From Gnetum montanum (lineage: Eukaryota; Streptophyta; Gnetopsida; Gnetales; Gnetaceae): a DNA stretch of 64,000 nucleotides. The notes beneath the pieces are model-generated. The model saw nothing but the letters and a program-made list of their open reading frames with translations, had not been told where the DNA came from and ran no database searches. Shown piece after piece: positions 11,357 to 22,381 of this stretch. Position 1 is the stretch's first letter, and each line of letters starts with the position of its first letter. The stretch is from contig MNCI01023346.1 of assembly GCA_015680685.1 (NCBI GenBank), positions 734,916 to 798,915 of the forward strand, read 5' to 3'. A program made the translations under genes and the position numbers.

Positions 11357-12250
11357 TTATGACCATTTTACATTATTTAAAAATGCATATTCCATGCCAG
11401 CTAGTAAATTTTTTGGCTCTAAGGATGTCTGCTTGAAGTTATTAGGGATTTCCAACTCTCCCCAACAAGTATCATCATCTTCATCAGAGAGTTGGGGATG
11501 AACTTGTTCAAGTTTATTCATGCCTTCAACATAAGCACATGTTAGGCTCTCAGTTGGTTCCATGCATAATGTGTTACTATCTAAGTTAGTTATCAACCAT
11601 TGGGTGCCCTCATATTTTGTGGTTGCTATGTACATATACCTTTGAATATTGATTTCTTGTGCACACTGATTACATGCTTTGATGTATGTATTTTTGATGG
11701 ACCAAATCTTTTGCATGCAATTGCACCCATTATTACTATATGTGATGCATGGAATACACTTCTTCTCTATCCTGCCAAATTCATTTTCTTTGGATATTTC
11801 CAAAGAGAGGTCCCTTATGCCCATATGTGCATCAACCATGCTTAATCAAGTTCTTTCCATAATTATGGGGAAGTGACTTTTGTAGTTTTCAACCTTGATT
11901 ACTAGAAAATCAACATGATAGGGCCACCCACAAACTATGGTCACAATGTCCTTTGCTAATCCTAGAGGAAAAGTAATTGATTGATCTACCAATTCTAGAT
12001 AGATGTTGCTCTTCTTGAGAGATGGTAGGTTTTAGGCCTTGTACATGTTATGGAAGATAAGATTAACTCTAGAACCAGAGTCAAGAAGAGCCTTACATGG
12101 CTCATGTCCAGCGATCTACATGTAAATAAGTGGACTTCCTAGATTAGATCTTTTCATGGGAAGATTGCTAACCTTGATCCAATTAGAAATAGCATGAGTT
12201 AGCATCATAGTGCAAATTCAAGATGACATTTGGTTTAAAGGATACTTAAA
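11357..12250 (-). pseudogene. pol: E2 protease and RT-connecting region
   Basis: Retropepsin-type aspartic protease that would cut the polyprotein. The motif EPCKALLDSGSRVNLI (near 12,100-12,050) carries the catalytic D-S-G. Downstream, 11,839-11,357 is open for 160 codons, beginning MVDAHMGIRDLSLEISKEN, the linker seen in E3 and E8 between PR and RT. The equivalent E8 segment is at 62,490-63,300. The open stretch survives by chance; a stop just upstream (MERT*LSMVDA) breaks the frame. Confidence 0.7.
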
Positions 12251-14615
12251 GGTATTTGGTGCATAGGATGAGGGTATTGGAGATAAAGGATGATTATTTG
12301 TACGAGGTTGTAAGGGTTGGAGAGGATTTCTACGTTGGAAGAAGGATCTTTTCTGGATTGATTGTCTAAACTACTTGGCTAGAAAGCTAGTTGTGAATGT
12401 ACAAGCCCTATAGCATTTCATTATTGTGGTTGTGGAGGAATCTCACCTTGCATGGATGGACCAAGAGGTAATTGGGTTGAAGGTGGAGGTGTGTGTGTAG
12501 ATAGATGTGAAGGATGGTATGGATATGGGTTTTTCCCTCGAGTAGATGGTGAATATATTCAGTGGTACTTTGAAGGGTAATAGTGATGTTGAAATGAGGT
12601 ATAACTTGTAGAACTTCTTGGAGAGATGGGTTGCTGAACATAGTACCCTTATGGATCTAGTTGCCTATAAGGGTACTACTACCTTGGCAATGGCATTCCC
12701 CATTATTGTGGTTGGTACCATTGTTGGTAATGTTCATAAGGTTGTGGAGGAGTTTCACTTAGGTAGTAAGCTTGTTATTATTAGTGGAACTACCTTAGAT
12801 TTCCTTGAGGATAAGGTAATTATCTAGGTGCTTGCCAACGTGCTAGTCAAGGATTCAATACATAAACCCCATACTCTTGTAAGTGTGACACCATAGGGCA
12901 ACAACCCTTTAGAAGTTAATATTAACAAATGTCATAATTAGTTTCATCATCAGAGTCAATTTTCATAACTTCCTCTATGGTCACAGCTTTGCCCTTACAT
13001 CTTTGCTTGGCACGTTTAGCTTCTTTTCCTCTCTTGCGATTACGATCACTATTTTTCTCTTTGGATTCTTCAACAATCTTCATAGTAGCTTGGAATTTTT
13101 CATCTAAAGAGTTCCATAATTTATCAACCTTTGCTGAAATATTAGAAACAAATTTTTGAATGGGCAAGGTTTTCCTATTCACCACTTCATCGAATGGTGA
13201 CCCCTCTTCATCACAAAACCAGACCTCCTATTTTCTAATTAAAGGATCCCTATTATACTCTTCTACACTTTTCCTTTTTCATAGCTCACATTCTTCTTTT
13301 GCTACCTGCTCAATCAGCCTTTGGATCTAATGACCTCTCAATTTAGACAGTCTTCCTTAGGCATACATCCTAAGATTTCTTCTAGTTTCTACTCTGATCC
13401 CATCTATGATGTGGTGAGGTTGTTCCCTTTGAGAATAATCATGACCAAGGCATCAGTGTAAGAATGAATAGTATCTACTCATGGTGACATCCAACGGTTC
13501 ATGTGTTTCATATTTCCAACCTTGGATTTGCCTTCTCAAATTAGACACTCTAGAGTACATCTGGTATTTGTCATTAAACAACTCTAACATGGTACTCCAT
13601 CAGTGAATGAATTCTAGTTCCAAGGATTGGTATTAGCTTTTAGCTTTCTTGATGAGTGTCCTAGGGAAGAGCTTGAGTTTTTGCCATTCATTTTTTATGT
13701 TCTGTAAGGCATAGGCATCATGGAAAGCTTGTAGATGTGTCTATGGATCAAAGTTGTATCCCCCCTCAAATATTAGGATATTATTCATGTCTAAGTGCTT
13801 GATCTTACTATCTTTCATATGCCTAGTTGGAATTCTAACTACCTTTGCAATGTTGAGCATGCTTCGAGTCACCAATAGAGGTTCATCATCATCACTACGT
13901 TGATGATGCCGATGATGGTTTTGACCACCCCTTCGATCTTGGTGGCCTTCACGATCACTGTTGTCTCGTTGATTAACTTCACCATGATTATCCCAATGAT
14001 GGCTTCTATGAGAACTAGAAGATGAAGAGGATGAAGAGGAAGGTGGATTGCCACCACCATTGTGATGCCTGCCACCACCTCTTCATTCATTACAACCGCC
14101 ATCCTTAGATCCCTTACCATTATGATGCTTTCCCAAGTCCCTACCTTGACTACCACTCTTTCCTTAACCTAGTTTATGAATAGTGAATCCCAAGTTTAGG
14201 GTTGCACCTTCATCACCAATAATAGAGGATGGAGAATTTTCATACTGAAAATCCTTAAGAGGAGGATCCACATCATCATCTTAGTTTAGCAAGAACAAGG
14301 GATTGCTAAAGTGCTTTTCCTTTGTAAACTCATGGTATTGCTCTTGATGTCGATCTTGCCTATGTTGTGTTTTAGTGGTACAGTAGTCCTGAGTGTCATA
14401 ACCAACTTCTTAAGAGTTTGAAGTAGCATCTCGAGTACAGATCAATCGAGGGGCAAGATGATGTTACCCTCCATATTACACCATCGTAGTTGTTCATCTT
14501 GATGTAGGATGAAGGTAAAGTCTAGTACATGCGCATCTGGATGAGTATATACCACTTTGCACTCTTGTGGGACCAATGGTTTAACATCTTCACGTCTGTG
14601 GGAAGAAGAAGACAT
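12251..14615 (-). pseudogene. gag: E2 gag
   Basis: Structural polyprotein. ATG at 14,615 gives MSSSSHRREDVKPLVPQECK, aligning with the E8 start region (MPQECRVVYKHPDEYVPNF). It then has a low-complexity His/Asp/Ser-rich linker, the capsid-like region (about 13,800-13,400), and a Lys/Glu-rich stretch (13,185-12,922: VNRKTLPIQKFVSNISAKVD) ending in a zinc-knuckle remnant (YDIC). The C-terminal Gln/His/Pro-rich tail is degraded. Multiple stops and shifts are present. ORFs on the opposite strand here are shadows. Confidence 0.75.
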
Positions 14616-14748
14616 TTTGCAAAATGAATAAAATTATTAGTGTGCTTAGTAGTTTATATGTTGTTGAGAGTGATTTTGATCTTGAGTTCATCCAACAATA
14701 TAAATAATATCCACTAATCCTAGATCGTGCATGTTTCAACAAACAAAG

Positions 14749-14766
14749 TCCCCAACAATAGTGCCA
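14749..14766 (-). other. E2 primer binding site
   Basis: One base after the 5' LTR the minus strand reads TGGCACTATTGTTGGGGA, close to the tRNA-Asp complement TGGCGCCGTTGCCGGGGA used by Athila-type elements; the differences are transitions. Confidence 0.75.
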
Positions 14767-15529
14767 ATGATGAGTAGCAAGATACCCCAAAGTCCAACCA
14801 TACGAATCACAGAGCGTCCATGCATGATCCGATTGAATTTCATGGACTTTATAGTTTCTAGTGCACTAGTCTTTTAGGAAGTGAATCTTGCCTTAAAGTC
14901 ATTCATTGTCTTCCGAATTACACTTGTGACATACTTTGGTATGGTTAAGTGTAATTAAGGCATTTGATATTTATCATTTTTTATTTTATGGGTTTGATGT
15001 TTAAAGAGAGATAAAATAATTAGATTAACTAATTTACTAATATTTAAGTAGTATTAAGATAAGCATCTAGTCCCAGTTTCCGTACACATCTTGAACCCAC
15101 ATATCCACTACTAGGTTACCAAGTACTACACTATTGGGTGTACCAAGCAATAACACTGTTGGGATTGCCAAGAAAATACATGTTATGCTCGAAGCAGTTG
15201 TACTTATGTGTTTAATCCATCTACCTTACCTTACTTAATTACTTCATTAGCTTAATTACTAGAAAACATCTAATAAATAATTGAAAACATTAAATGCATA
15301 AATAAAATATTTAATCTATCTAGAATGCTACAAGGTTTATCAGAAAGCTCATCTCTATTGCTGCATACACTATCGTGCTAAGGTACAACAATGCTCAAAA
15401 TAAGATTCATACACTTAATGACTCCTGCTGCAAGCACTTGAGAAAAATATTCTAACTCTCAAATGAACACACTATAAGAGCTTCACTACTACTAAGATCT
15501 CATTGCCATAAATGCGGCTAGTAGGTGCG

Positions 15530-15537
15530 TATTTATA
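15530..15537 (-). promoter_or_regulatory. E2 5' LTR TATA box
   Basis: TATAAATA on the minus strand (plus: tatttata), downstream of the U3 repeat block and upstream of U5 in element orientation; shared by E7 and E8. Confidence 0.65.
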
Positions 15538-15552
15538 GGAAAAAGTACACAC

Positions 15553-15680
15553 TGCATCGATGGGGCCTTGTCAATGCATGATAAGATACATCAATGGGGC
15601 CTCATCGATGCATGATACAATGCATCAATAAGGCCTAGTCGATGAGGTCACATCGACAAGGCCTCATCGATGTAGCCAAG
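15553..15680. repeat. Short tandem repeats in E2 U3
   Basis: Degenerate units of about 25-30 bp built on catcgatggggcctcatcg and tgcatgata, themselves partly palindromic around ATCGAT. E7 and E8 have repeat blocks in the same place with other cores. Confidence 0.6.
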
Positions 15681-15695
15681 AAATGTGACTCATTA

Positions 15696-16560
15696 GGCTA
15701 CTAATCAATTTTCATCTAATACATTCACGTTGATCAATCTCTCTTTTTATGCAATACTCAAGTTGAGTTCTAAGTCATAGGTTGTTGAAAGTGTATGGAG
15801 CTCAAATTGGATAGGTAGAGTTGCCAATTTTCTGTACACCAACTCATAGGAAGAGTATCCTATAGGGAGTTTCCATATTGAGTGGTAGGCCTAGAGGGCA
15901 TTATTGAGTTTTGTACTCCAGTCTCTCCTATATTTCCTAATTGTTCTCATTAAGATCTTTGTAATTTTCCTATTAGTAACTTTTTCTTGACTGTTGGCTT
16001 GGGGGTGGTAGGGTGTTTTTAGTTTATGTTTAACCCCCAAACATTGCATAAGCTTAAAAAAAGTAGCACCTATAAAATGGGTTCTGTTGTCAGAAATTAG
16101 TGAACGTGGCACCCCAAACCTATTCACAACATTTTGTTGCACAAAATACGTAGTAGTGGATGATGTACAATCGATGACAGCTGCTGATGCTACCCATTTT
16201 GTATAGTAATCAATGACAACGATCATTTACTCCTTTCCATTTGACATGGGAATGATGGAACCCATGAAGTTAATGTGTCGTATGTTAAAGGGTTTAGGGT
16301 TGAATCCACAATTAAGGTCACTTCATTTGTGTAGTCATCTCACCATCTCATTGATAGCGTTCACAAGAGTGGACAAATTAGTGGACCTCCCTGAAGATAG
16401 CTAGCCAATAATACCTTGCCATTAGGATCTTAATGGTCATGTTTCTTCTAGCATAGTGGCCCCCACAAGGACCCTCATGAGCATCTTGGAGAACACACAA
16501 TTGATTAGCATCAAGTACACACCAACAAACTAGGATATTGGCATACACCTTGTAAAGGTG
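15696..16560 (-). pseudogene. int: E3 integrase, 3' end cut off
   Basis: Integrase core on the minus strand: IVVIDYYTKWVASAAVIDC, then FGVPRSLISDNRTHFIGATF and TPYHPQANSQEKVTNRKITK (16,226-15,891, open for 111 codons). The motif usually reading NGQAEV is SQEKV here. Coding sequence runs to NVLDEN*LV and stops where the LTR of E2 begins, exactly inside a region intact in E2 and E7. Confidence 0.75.
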
Positions 16561-18240
16561 TCCATTGATTTCTATGAAGCATTTGGCCTAATGAAGAAGT
16601 TATTGTTTCTTCCTGTAGTGCAGATCTTTTGGCATCTCTTGAGTAAGAAGATAAGTGAGGATGCTATCATACCATTTCGATTCTGTGGGCACTTCTTCAT
16701 TTATTGCACTTGTAAAGAGGATTTCATCATGAAATTAGTTAGAGAGCGAGCTCTCCTCCTCTTTGTTATTCCATCACAATTGAGACAAGTGATCAACGAT
16801 CACATCCTTAATCCCCTTTCAATCTACCATTGTAACATCGAACTCCTGCAAGATCACCAGCCATCATATAACATGGCAACTCACCATTGTTTTGTTCATA
16901 AGGAAGTGAATGGCATTGTGGTCAGTGTGCAAAAACACTTTATATCCAAGCACATAGTTCCTAAGTGTTTCTAGAGCATACCCCATTACCATTAATGCTT
17001 TATCTATTATGGTGTAATTCGATTATGCACCTATAATTCTTTAGCTTGTGTAGTGGATGTAATTTGAATGTTTCTTATCATCCAAGGCATAATTTGATGC
17101 ATCTATCATTATATAAAAATAGTCTGAACCAGTCAGGTGCTCATAGAGTTAGAGTCTCTACAAGCTTCTGCTTGAGGCTTTCGAATGCATTTTCACATTA
17201 CTTGGTCCAAATGAATGGAGCATCTTTCTTTATAAGCTTGACCAATGGTTTTGTGATCTTAGAGAAATTCTTTATGAAATGCCAGTAGTAGCCAATGTGT
17301 TCAAGGAACGAGTAAAAATATTTAACAGTTTTTGGTTAGTGAGTTATTCCTTGGATGACTCTTATCTTTTTAGGGTCCACCTCAATCCTTGCCTAAGAAA
17401 TTCTATGCCCTAGTACAATGCCCTCCTTGACCATCAAATGGCTCTTCTACCAATTGAGCTGAAAATTTCTCTCCACACACCTTTTAAGCACTTAAGGTGG
17501 TCCAAGGCTTGCTCAAATATGGCACCATAGGTGGAGAATTCATTCATAAATACTTCCATCCTATAACTAATTTGTTGCTAAAAAATTCTCAAGACCAAGT
17601 GTTGGAATGTTGTAGGAGCATTATACTAACCAAAAGGAATCTTTTGATATGCAAAAGTCCCCCAAGGACTCATGAATGTTGATTTTTCCTAAACCTTTGA
17701 CATGATCTGGATTTGTTTATAGCCACGTTAACCATCTAGAAAACTATAATAGCAATGTCGAAAAATAGTGTCAAACACTCGATCCACAAATGGTAATGGA
17801 AAGTGATCTTTGAATGTTACCATATTCAATAGTTAGAAGTTGATGTAGACCTACCACTTACCATCTTTCTTTGGCGCAATCATGAGTGGCCTAATCCACT
17901 CACTATCCAAAATGGGATAAATAAACTCCCCCTTGAGGAGTTGCTTGATTTTCTCTTTGATGATCTTCTTCAATTTCAGGTTCAACTACCATTGTCACTA
18001 TCTCTTTGGCTTCATGGCTGGATCAGTGTAGATAGGATACTAGCATATCCTAGGATCAATCCCTATGAGTTCAAGATATGACCAGGCAAAGGCTATTGGC
18101 CATTAATTAATCACCTTCAATAGCATCTATTTTTATTCAAGAGTAAGATTGACATTGATGATTACCGTCTTAACATTTGTCAAAAATGCATACTCCATGC
18201 CAGTAGGTAGAGTTTTCAACTCTAAGGGCTCTTATTTAAA
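16561..18240 (-). pseudogene. pol: E3 reverse transcriptase and RNase H
   Basis: Homologous along its length to E2 9,701-11,356. The RT box reads EVFMNEFSTYG near 17,530, so both catalytic aspartates of FMDD have been replaced (D to N, D to E). RNase H lies near 17,000-16,850. Stops are frequent. The 138-codon plus-strand ORF at 16,558-16,974 is a shadow of this gene. Confidence 0.7.
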
Positions 18241-19010
18241 ATTTTTAGGGATCTCCAACTCTCTTCAATGGGTAACATCATTTGCATTATTAAAGAATTG
18301 GTGATGAACTTGCTCTAGTTCATCCATGCTTTTAATACAGGCACATGTCAGATTCTCAGCAACTTCCATGCAAAGTGTTCTTCTTCTAAGATCAGCTATT
18401 AGCCATGGGTGCCCTCCTATTTTGTAGCTATTGTGTATAGGCATCTTTGAACTTCAACTTCATCTACATACTATTTGCATGCTTTGATGGATGTGGTCTT
18501 GATAGAATAGAGTTTCTACATAAAGTTGCACTTGGTATCACTATATGCAATGCATGGAACTCTCTTCTTCTCAATCTTTCTAAATTAATTCTCCTTCGAA
18601 TTTTTCAAGGAGAGATCTTTAATGCCCATTCGTGCATCAACAATACTCAACCATGCCCTTCCCATAATAATTGGATAGTCTCCCTTGTATTTTTCAACCT
18701 TGATCATCAAAAAATTGGCACGATAGGACCACCCACAAAAAGTGGTTATAATGTCCTCCACAAGCTCCAAAGGAATAGTGATTGATTACTTTGCCAACTC
18801 TGAATGGATATTTCTCTTCTTAAGAGGTGGCAAGTTTCATGCCTCGTACATGTGATGGGAAACTAGATTGACACCAGAACCTAAATCAATAAGAGCCTTA
18901 TATGACTTATGTCTAGTGATCTACAAGTAGATGAGAGGACTTCCAAGGTAAGATCTTTTCCTAGGAAGGTTTCTAGCCTTGATCTAATCAGATATAACAT
19001 GGGTTAACAT
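18241..19010 (-). pseudogene. pol: E3 protease and connecting region
   Basis: Aligns with PR and linker of E8. 18,770-18,585 is open for 61 codons and contains YPIIMGRAWLSIVDARMGIK, matching FPIIMGRA*LSTVDARLGLR of E8. The tryptophan codon in GRAWLS shows what the stop in E8 (TAA) replaced. The upstream catalytic DSG region (about 18,890) is degraded. Confidence 0.65.
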
Positions 19011-21405
19011 GACAGTGCAAATCTTAAGAGGCGTTTGATTTAAAGGGATCTTGAAAGGATTTGATGCAAAGGATAATGGAGAGATAGGGTATCTAGTCGT
19101 ATTAATTTGTGAGGAATTTGGAGGAAAATTAGGTTTGAAGAATGATTATTTTTAGGATCTGGGTTCTAAACCATTTGGCTAGAAATCCAGTTATAAGTTT
19201 ACAGCCCTAGTAGTGTTATGTTGTTGCGATTGTGGTGGAATTTCACCCTACATAGATGGAGTAGGAGATAATTAGGTTGAGGGTGGAGTAGCATGTGCTA
19301 AAGGATGAGAAAAGTGATATGGATATGAGGTTTCCCCTCTAGTAGATGGAGAATGAGTTCTGTAATACTGTAGAGAGTAGTAGTGATGCTAAAAAGAAAC
19401 ATGACTAAAAGATTCACATGGAAGCATAGTATCCATATGGATTTGGCTACTTGTAAGGTTACTTCTGCCTTGGTGGTGGCATCCCCCACAACTATGGGTG
19501 TTGCCACTATTAGTATTTCTCATATGGTTGTGGTGAAGCTCCACTTGGATAATAAGCTTGTGATTGCTAATAGAACTACCTTGGATTACCTTGAGGATAA
19601 GGTAATCTCATGGATGCTAACCTTGTTGCCATTCTAGGATTCAGTGTGTACACCCTAGAGTCTTGCAAGTGTGACATGACAAGGCAACATCCTTTAGGAT
19701 GTTCGTATTGGGAGTTGTCACACCCACCATTGTCATTTGATTCTAACTCCACAACCTCTTCTATTGTTGCAATCTTGTCCTTACCTCTTTCGTAGGCACG
19801 TTCAACTTCTTTTCCCCTCTTGCGATCTTGATCACTACTCTGCTCTCTTGATTCTTCTATGATTTTTAGAGTAGTTTGGAAATTTTCATCCAAAGAGTCT
19901 CATAATTTATCAACCTTGGCCAATATATTGGAAATAGGTTTTTGTATTGGCAAGGTGTTTTGCTTTACCACCTCATCAAGTGGTGACTCCTCCTTGTTGT
20001 CACAAAATCAGAACTCCCTTTTTCTAATGGAAAGATCCCTGTTATATTCCTTAGCACTTTTCCATCTTCTCAACTCTCCCTATTCTTTTACTACGTAATC
20101 TATTAGCCTTTGGATCTGATGGGCTCTAAGTTCTAATAGTCTTCCTTAGGCATAAATCCCAAAGTTCTTCTCATTCCTGATTTTTTGAGTCTATATATGA
20201 TGTGGTACAGTTGTTCCCGTAGAGAATAACCATGGCTAGGGCATCAATGTATGAGAGAATAGTATCTTCCCATGATGGCATCTAAGGGTTCATGTATTCC
20301 TTACTTCCATCATTGGATTTTCCTTCTCAGATTAGACACTCGAGAGCCCATTTGGTATTTATCATTGAATAGCTCTAGCATTGTACTCAACTTACGGATA
20401 AATTTCGACTCCAATGACTGATACCAGCCTTTTGCTTCCTTGATGAGTGTCCTAAGAAATAGCTTTAATTTCCACCAATCATTTTCAATATTATGTAAGG
20501 CACAAGTATCATAAAAGGCTTGAAGATGTGTTTGCAGATCAGAGTTATATCCCCCCTCAAATCTAGGGATATTGTTCATGTCAAGTTACTTGATATGACT
20601 ATCTTTCACATGCCTAGTTGGAATTTTTACTACCTCTGTGATATTCAACATACTCTAAGTTACTAGGAAAGGCTCATCATCATCATTATTTTGATGATGC
20701 TTATGATGTCCTCTACTACCTCTTTGTTCATGATGGGCTTGATGATCATTATTGTCCCACTATTCTCCTTCATCACGAATTTTTTTCCTACAATGTCTAT
20801 CAAAACCAGAAGATGAAGAAGAAGACGTAGACAAAGAGGGAGGAGGACTACCATCACCATAGTGTCTGCCACCTCCTCTACTCTTTTCATGCCCACATTA
20901 GTCAACTTTCTTATCATCTTTATGCTTGCCTGAGTCCCTTCTTTGACTCCCACTTTTGCCTAAACCTAGATTGTTGATAGTGGACTACACCTTCAAGTTC
21001 AAGCCCCCATCACCAATATTAGTGGGTGGAGAACCTTCATGTTGAAAATTCCCAAAGGGATGATCCTCATTATCATTTTAGTTGAGTAAGAACAAGGGAT
21101 TGGTGAACCATTTCCCTTTTATAGTCTCATGGTGCTTCTCTTGGTGTTGATCTCTTTTAGTGTTTATAGTACTCTTCTTAAAGATCCTAGATGTCTAACT
21201 TCTAAGAGTTTGGAGAAACATCCTAGGCATAGATCAATTAGTAGGCATTACAATGTTTCCCTCCATATCTCACCACTGTAGTTGTTCATCCTGATGCAGG
21301 ATGAAGATGAAGTTAGACACATACTTATCTCAATGAGTATATACCACCCTGTATTCTTGAGGCATTGGTGGTTTAGTATCATTTCACTTGTGAGAAGAAG
21401 AAATT
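19011..21405 (-). pseudogene. gag: E3 gag, start codon lost
   Basis: Shares with E2, E7 and E8: the N-terminal PQEYRVVYTH, the capsid part MNNIPRFEGGYNSDLQTHLQ (20,579-20,310, open for 89 codons), a Lys-rich segment and CDNSQYEHPKGCC, where one zinc-knuckle Cys is replaced. The ATG of E2 (ATGTCTTCTTC) is ATTTCTTCTTC here, so the start is lost. The low-complexity H/D/S-rich region is 20,950-20,660. Confidence 0.75.
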
Positions 21406-21540
21406 TTGTAATTAAAATAAGTTATCAGTGTTCTTATATTATTATATTTATTTTTAGAATGATTTTTAACCTTAAGGTTTTTCCAATGTTGTTAATGATT
21501 TTCACTATGCCTAGATAGTGCATGTTTCAAGAAAAAGGAA

Positions 21541-21558
21541 TCCCTGGCAATGGCGCTA
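21541..21558 (-). other. E3 primer binding site
   Basis: The minus strand reads TAGCGCCATTGCCAGGGA one base from the LTR, differing from the tRNA-Asp complement TGGCGCCGTTGCCGGGGA at three positions, all G-to-A. It is the best preserved family A primer site in the window. Confidence 0.8.
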
Positions 21559-21559
21559 A

Positions 21560-21580
21560 TGGTGAGTGACGAATGCCCCT
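21560..21580 (-). repeat. E3 5' LTR, left fragment
   Basis: tggtgagtgacgaatgcccct matches the start of the family A LTR (tgatgagtgacaaggtacccct) and stops where E4 begins. Confidence 0.8.
21576..21580. other. Target site duplication of E4, left copy
   Basis: CCCCT. The second copy is at 47,542-47,546. Joining the flanks at this word restores the family A LTR sequence ...gcccct-ac..., confirming that E4 inserted here. Confidence 0.85.
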
Positions 21581-22381
21581 TAAAACACCACCAAATTTGG
21601 GCCATCTAGGTTTGATTGTGAATTTTTTTAAGTGTTAACTCAAGGCAAATTTTTTCTAAGTGTTGGGCCTATGCTCCCCACTGTTGGAACTATGCTTCAA
21701 AGCGTAGTCTGTAACACAAGTCCAGATTTGCAAGATTTTTTCTAAGTGTCGACATCAGTTGCAAAATTTTCTAAGAGCTACACTACACTCTCATTACTAG
21801 GACTACGCACTGAGAGTAGTTAGCATAGTTAGCATAGAAATGACCAGTTTTATAGATTTTCCTAAGTGCCAAGCCTGCTTGGCATGGAAGAAATAGTTTA
21901 GTGAATTCTCTAACTTCTGAGACTACACTCCCTACTATGCTTCAAAGTGTAGTTAGCATAGTCTACATGAGGACATTAGTTTTTGCTAGATTTTCCTAAG
22001 TGTCAAGGCTACACTTTCACTACCAAGACTACGCTTTGGAGCATAGTTAGCACTAGACTACATTTTTTGCAAAATTTGTTGAACTATTGGGACTATGCTC
22101 TAGAGTTTCGTTAGGATAGTCATGTAGATCTACCTCTAGAAGCCTCCAAAGCTCAACACCAGCCTTCATCTTGACTTTGGCACACCTTTGGCAAGCAAGA
22201 TGAGCAATTTGTATCTCTTTTACATCCCCCATTTGCCCCCAATTTGTACTTATGCTCAACACCACTCAAGAGAATGGACAACGTAGTCCTAGAGCATAGT
22301 CTCCAAAACTACATTGTTTTGCATTATTTTTAGGTACATGGTAGGTCTATTCAACACTTGCACATGTAGTCTTAACAATGT
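21581..22381 (+). repeat. E4 5' LTR, first part
   Basis: Starts TAAAACACCACCAAATTTGG, as the 3' LTR does at 45,831; E6 has TGAAACACCAC. It contains the U3 palindromes (e.g. gactacgctttggagcatag near 22,025) separated by AT-rich words such as ttttctaagtgt. Broken after gtcttaacaatgt by a solo LTR. Confidence 0.8.

Larger units (their letters stand above)
2954..15695 (-). mobile_element. E2: Athila-like Ty3/gypsy element with extra 3' ORF
   Basis: Minus-strand element with a 5' LTR at 14,768-15,695, a primer site, gag, PR, RT-RNaseH and IN, then a noncoding stretch, a long extra ORF (6,405-3,489), a polypurine tract and a 3' LTR (2,954-3,358, cut by E1). The tRNA-Asp-like primer site and the integrase sequence (YHPQANGQAEVINREI) place it with the Athila-like, non-chromodomain group. 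Its right edge abuts an integrase gene of E3 at 15,696, with ggcta as a possible target duplication. All genes are interrupted by stops, so it is dead. Confidence 0.85.
14768..15695 (-). repeat. E2 5' LTR
   Basis: 928 bp. The plus strand starts TGATGAGTAGCAAGATACCCC and ends gtgactcatta, where the terminal CA of the family end (gactcatca) has become TA. It lies next to the primer site of E2 on the left and broken integrase sequence of E3 on the right. Confidence 0.85.
15696..21580 (-). mobile_element. E3: Athila-like element, interrupted by E2 and E4
   Basis: Minus-strand family A element. This block carries integrase (broken at 15,696), RT-RNaseH, PR, gag, primer site and the first 21 bp of its 5' LTR. 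The rest of that LTR is at 47,542-48,412, on the far side of E4. The 3' half (integrase C-terminus onward and 3' LTR) is missing here and, if E2 simply inserted into E3, should lie left of the window. Confidence 0.8.

Noticed and set aside
16558-16974. Plus-strand ORF of 138 codons
   Set aside because: It lies antisense to the E3 RNase H/integrase region; its homologous positions in E2 and E7 are not open on that strand, so it is a shadow.
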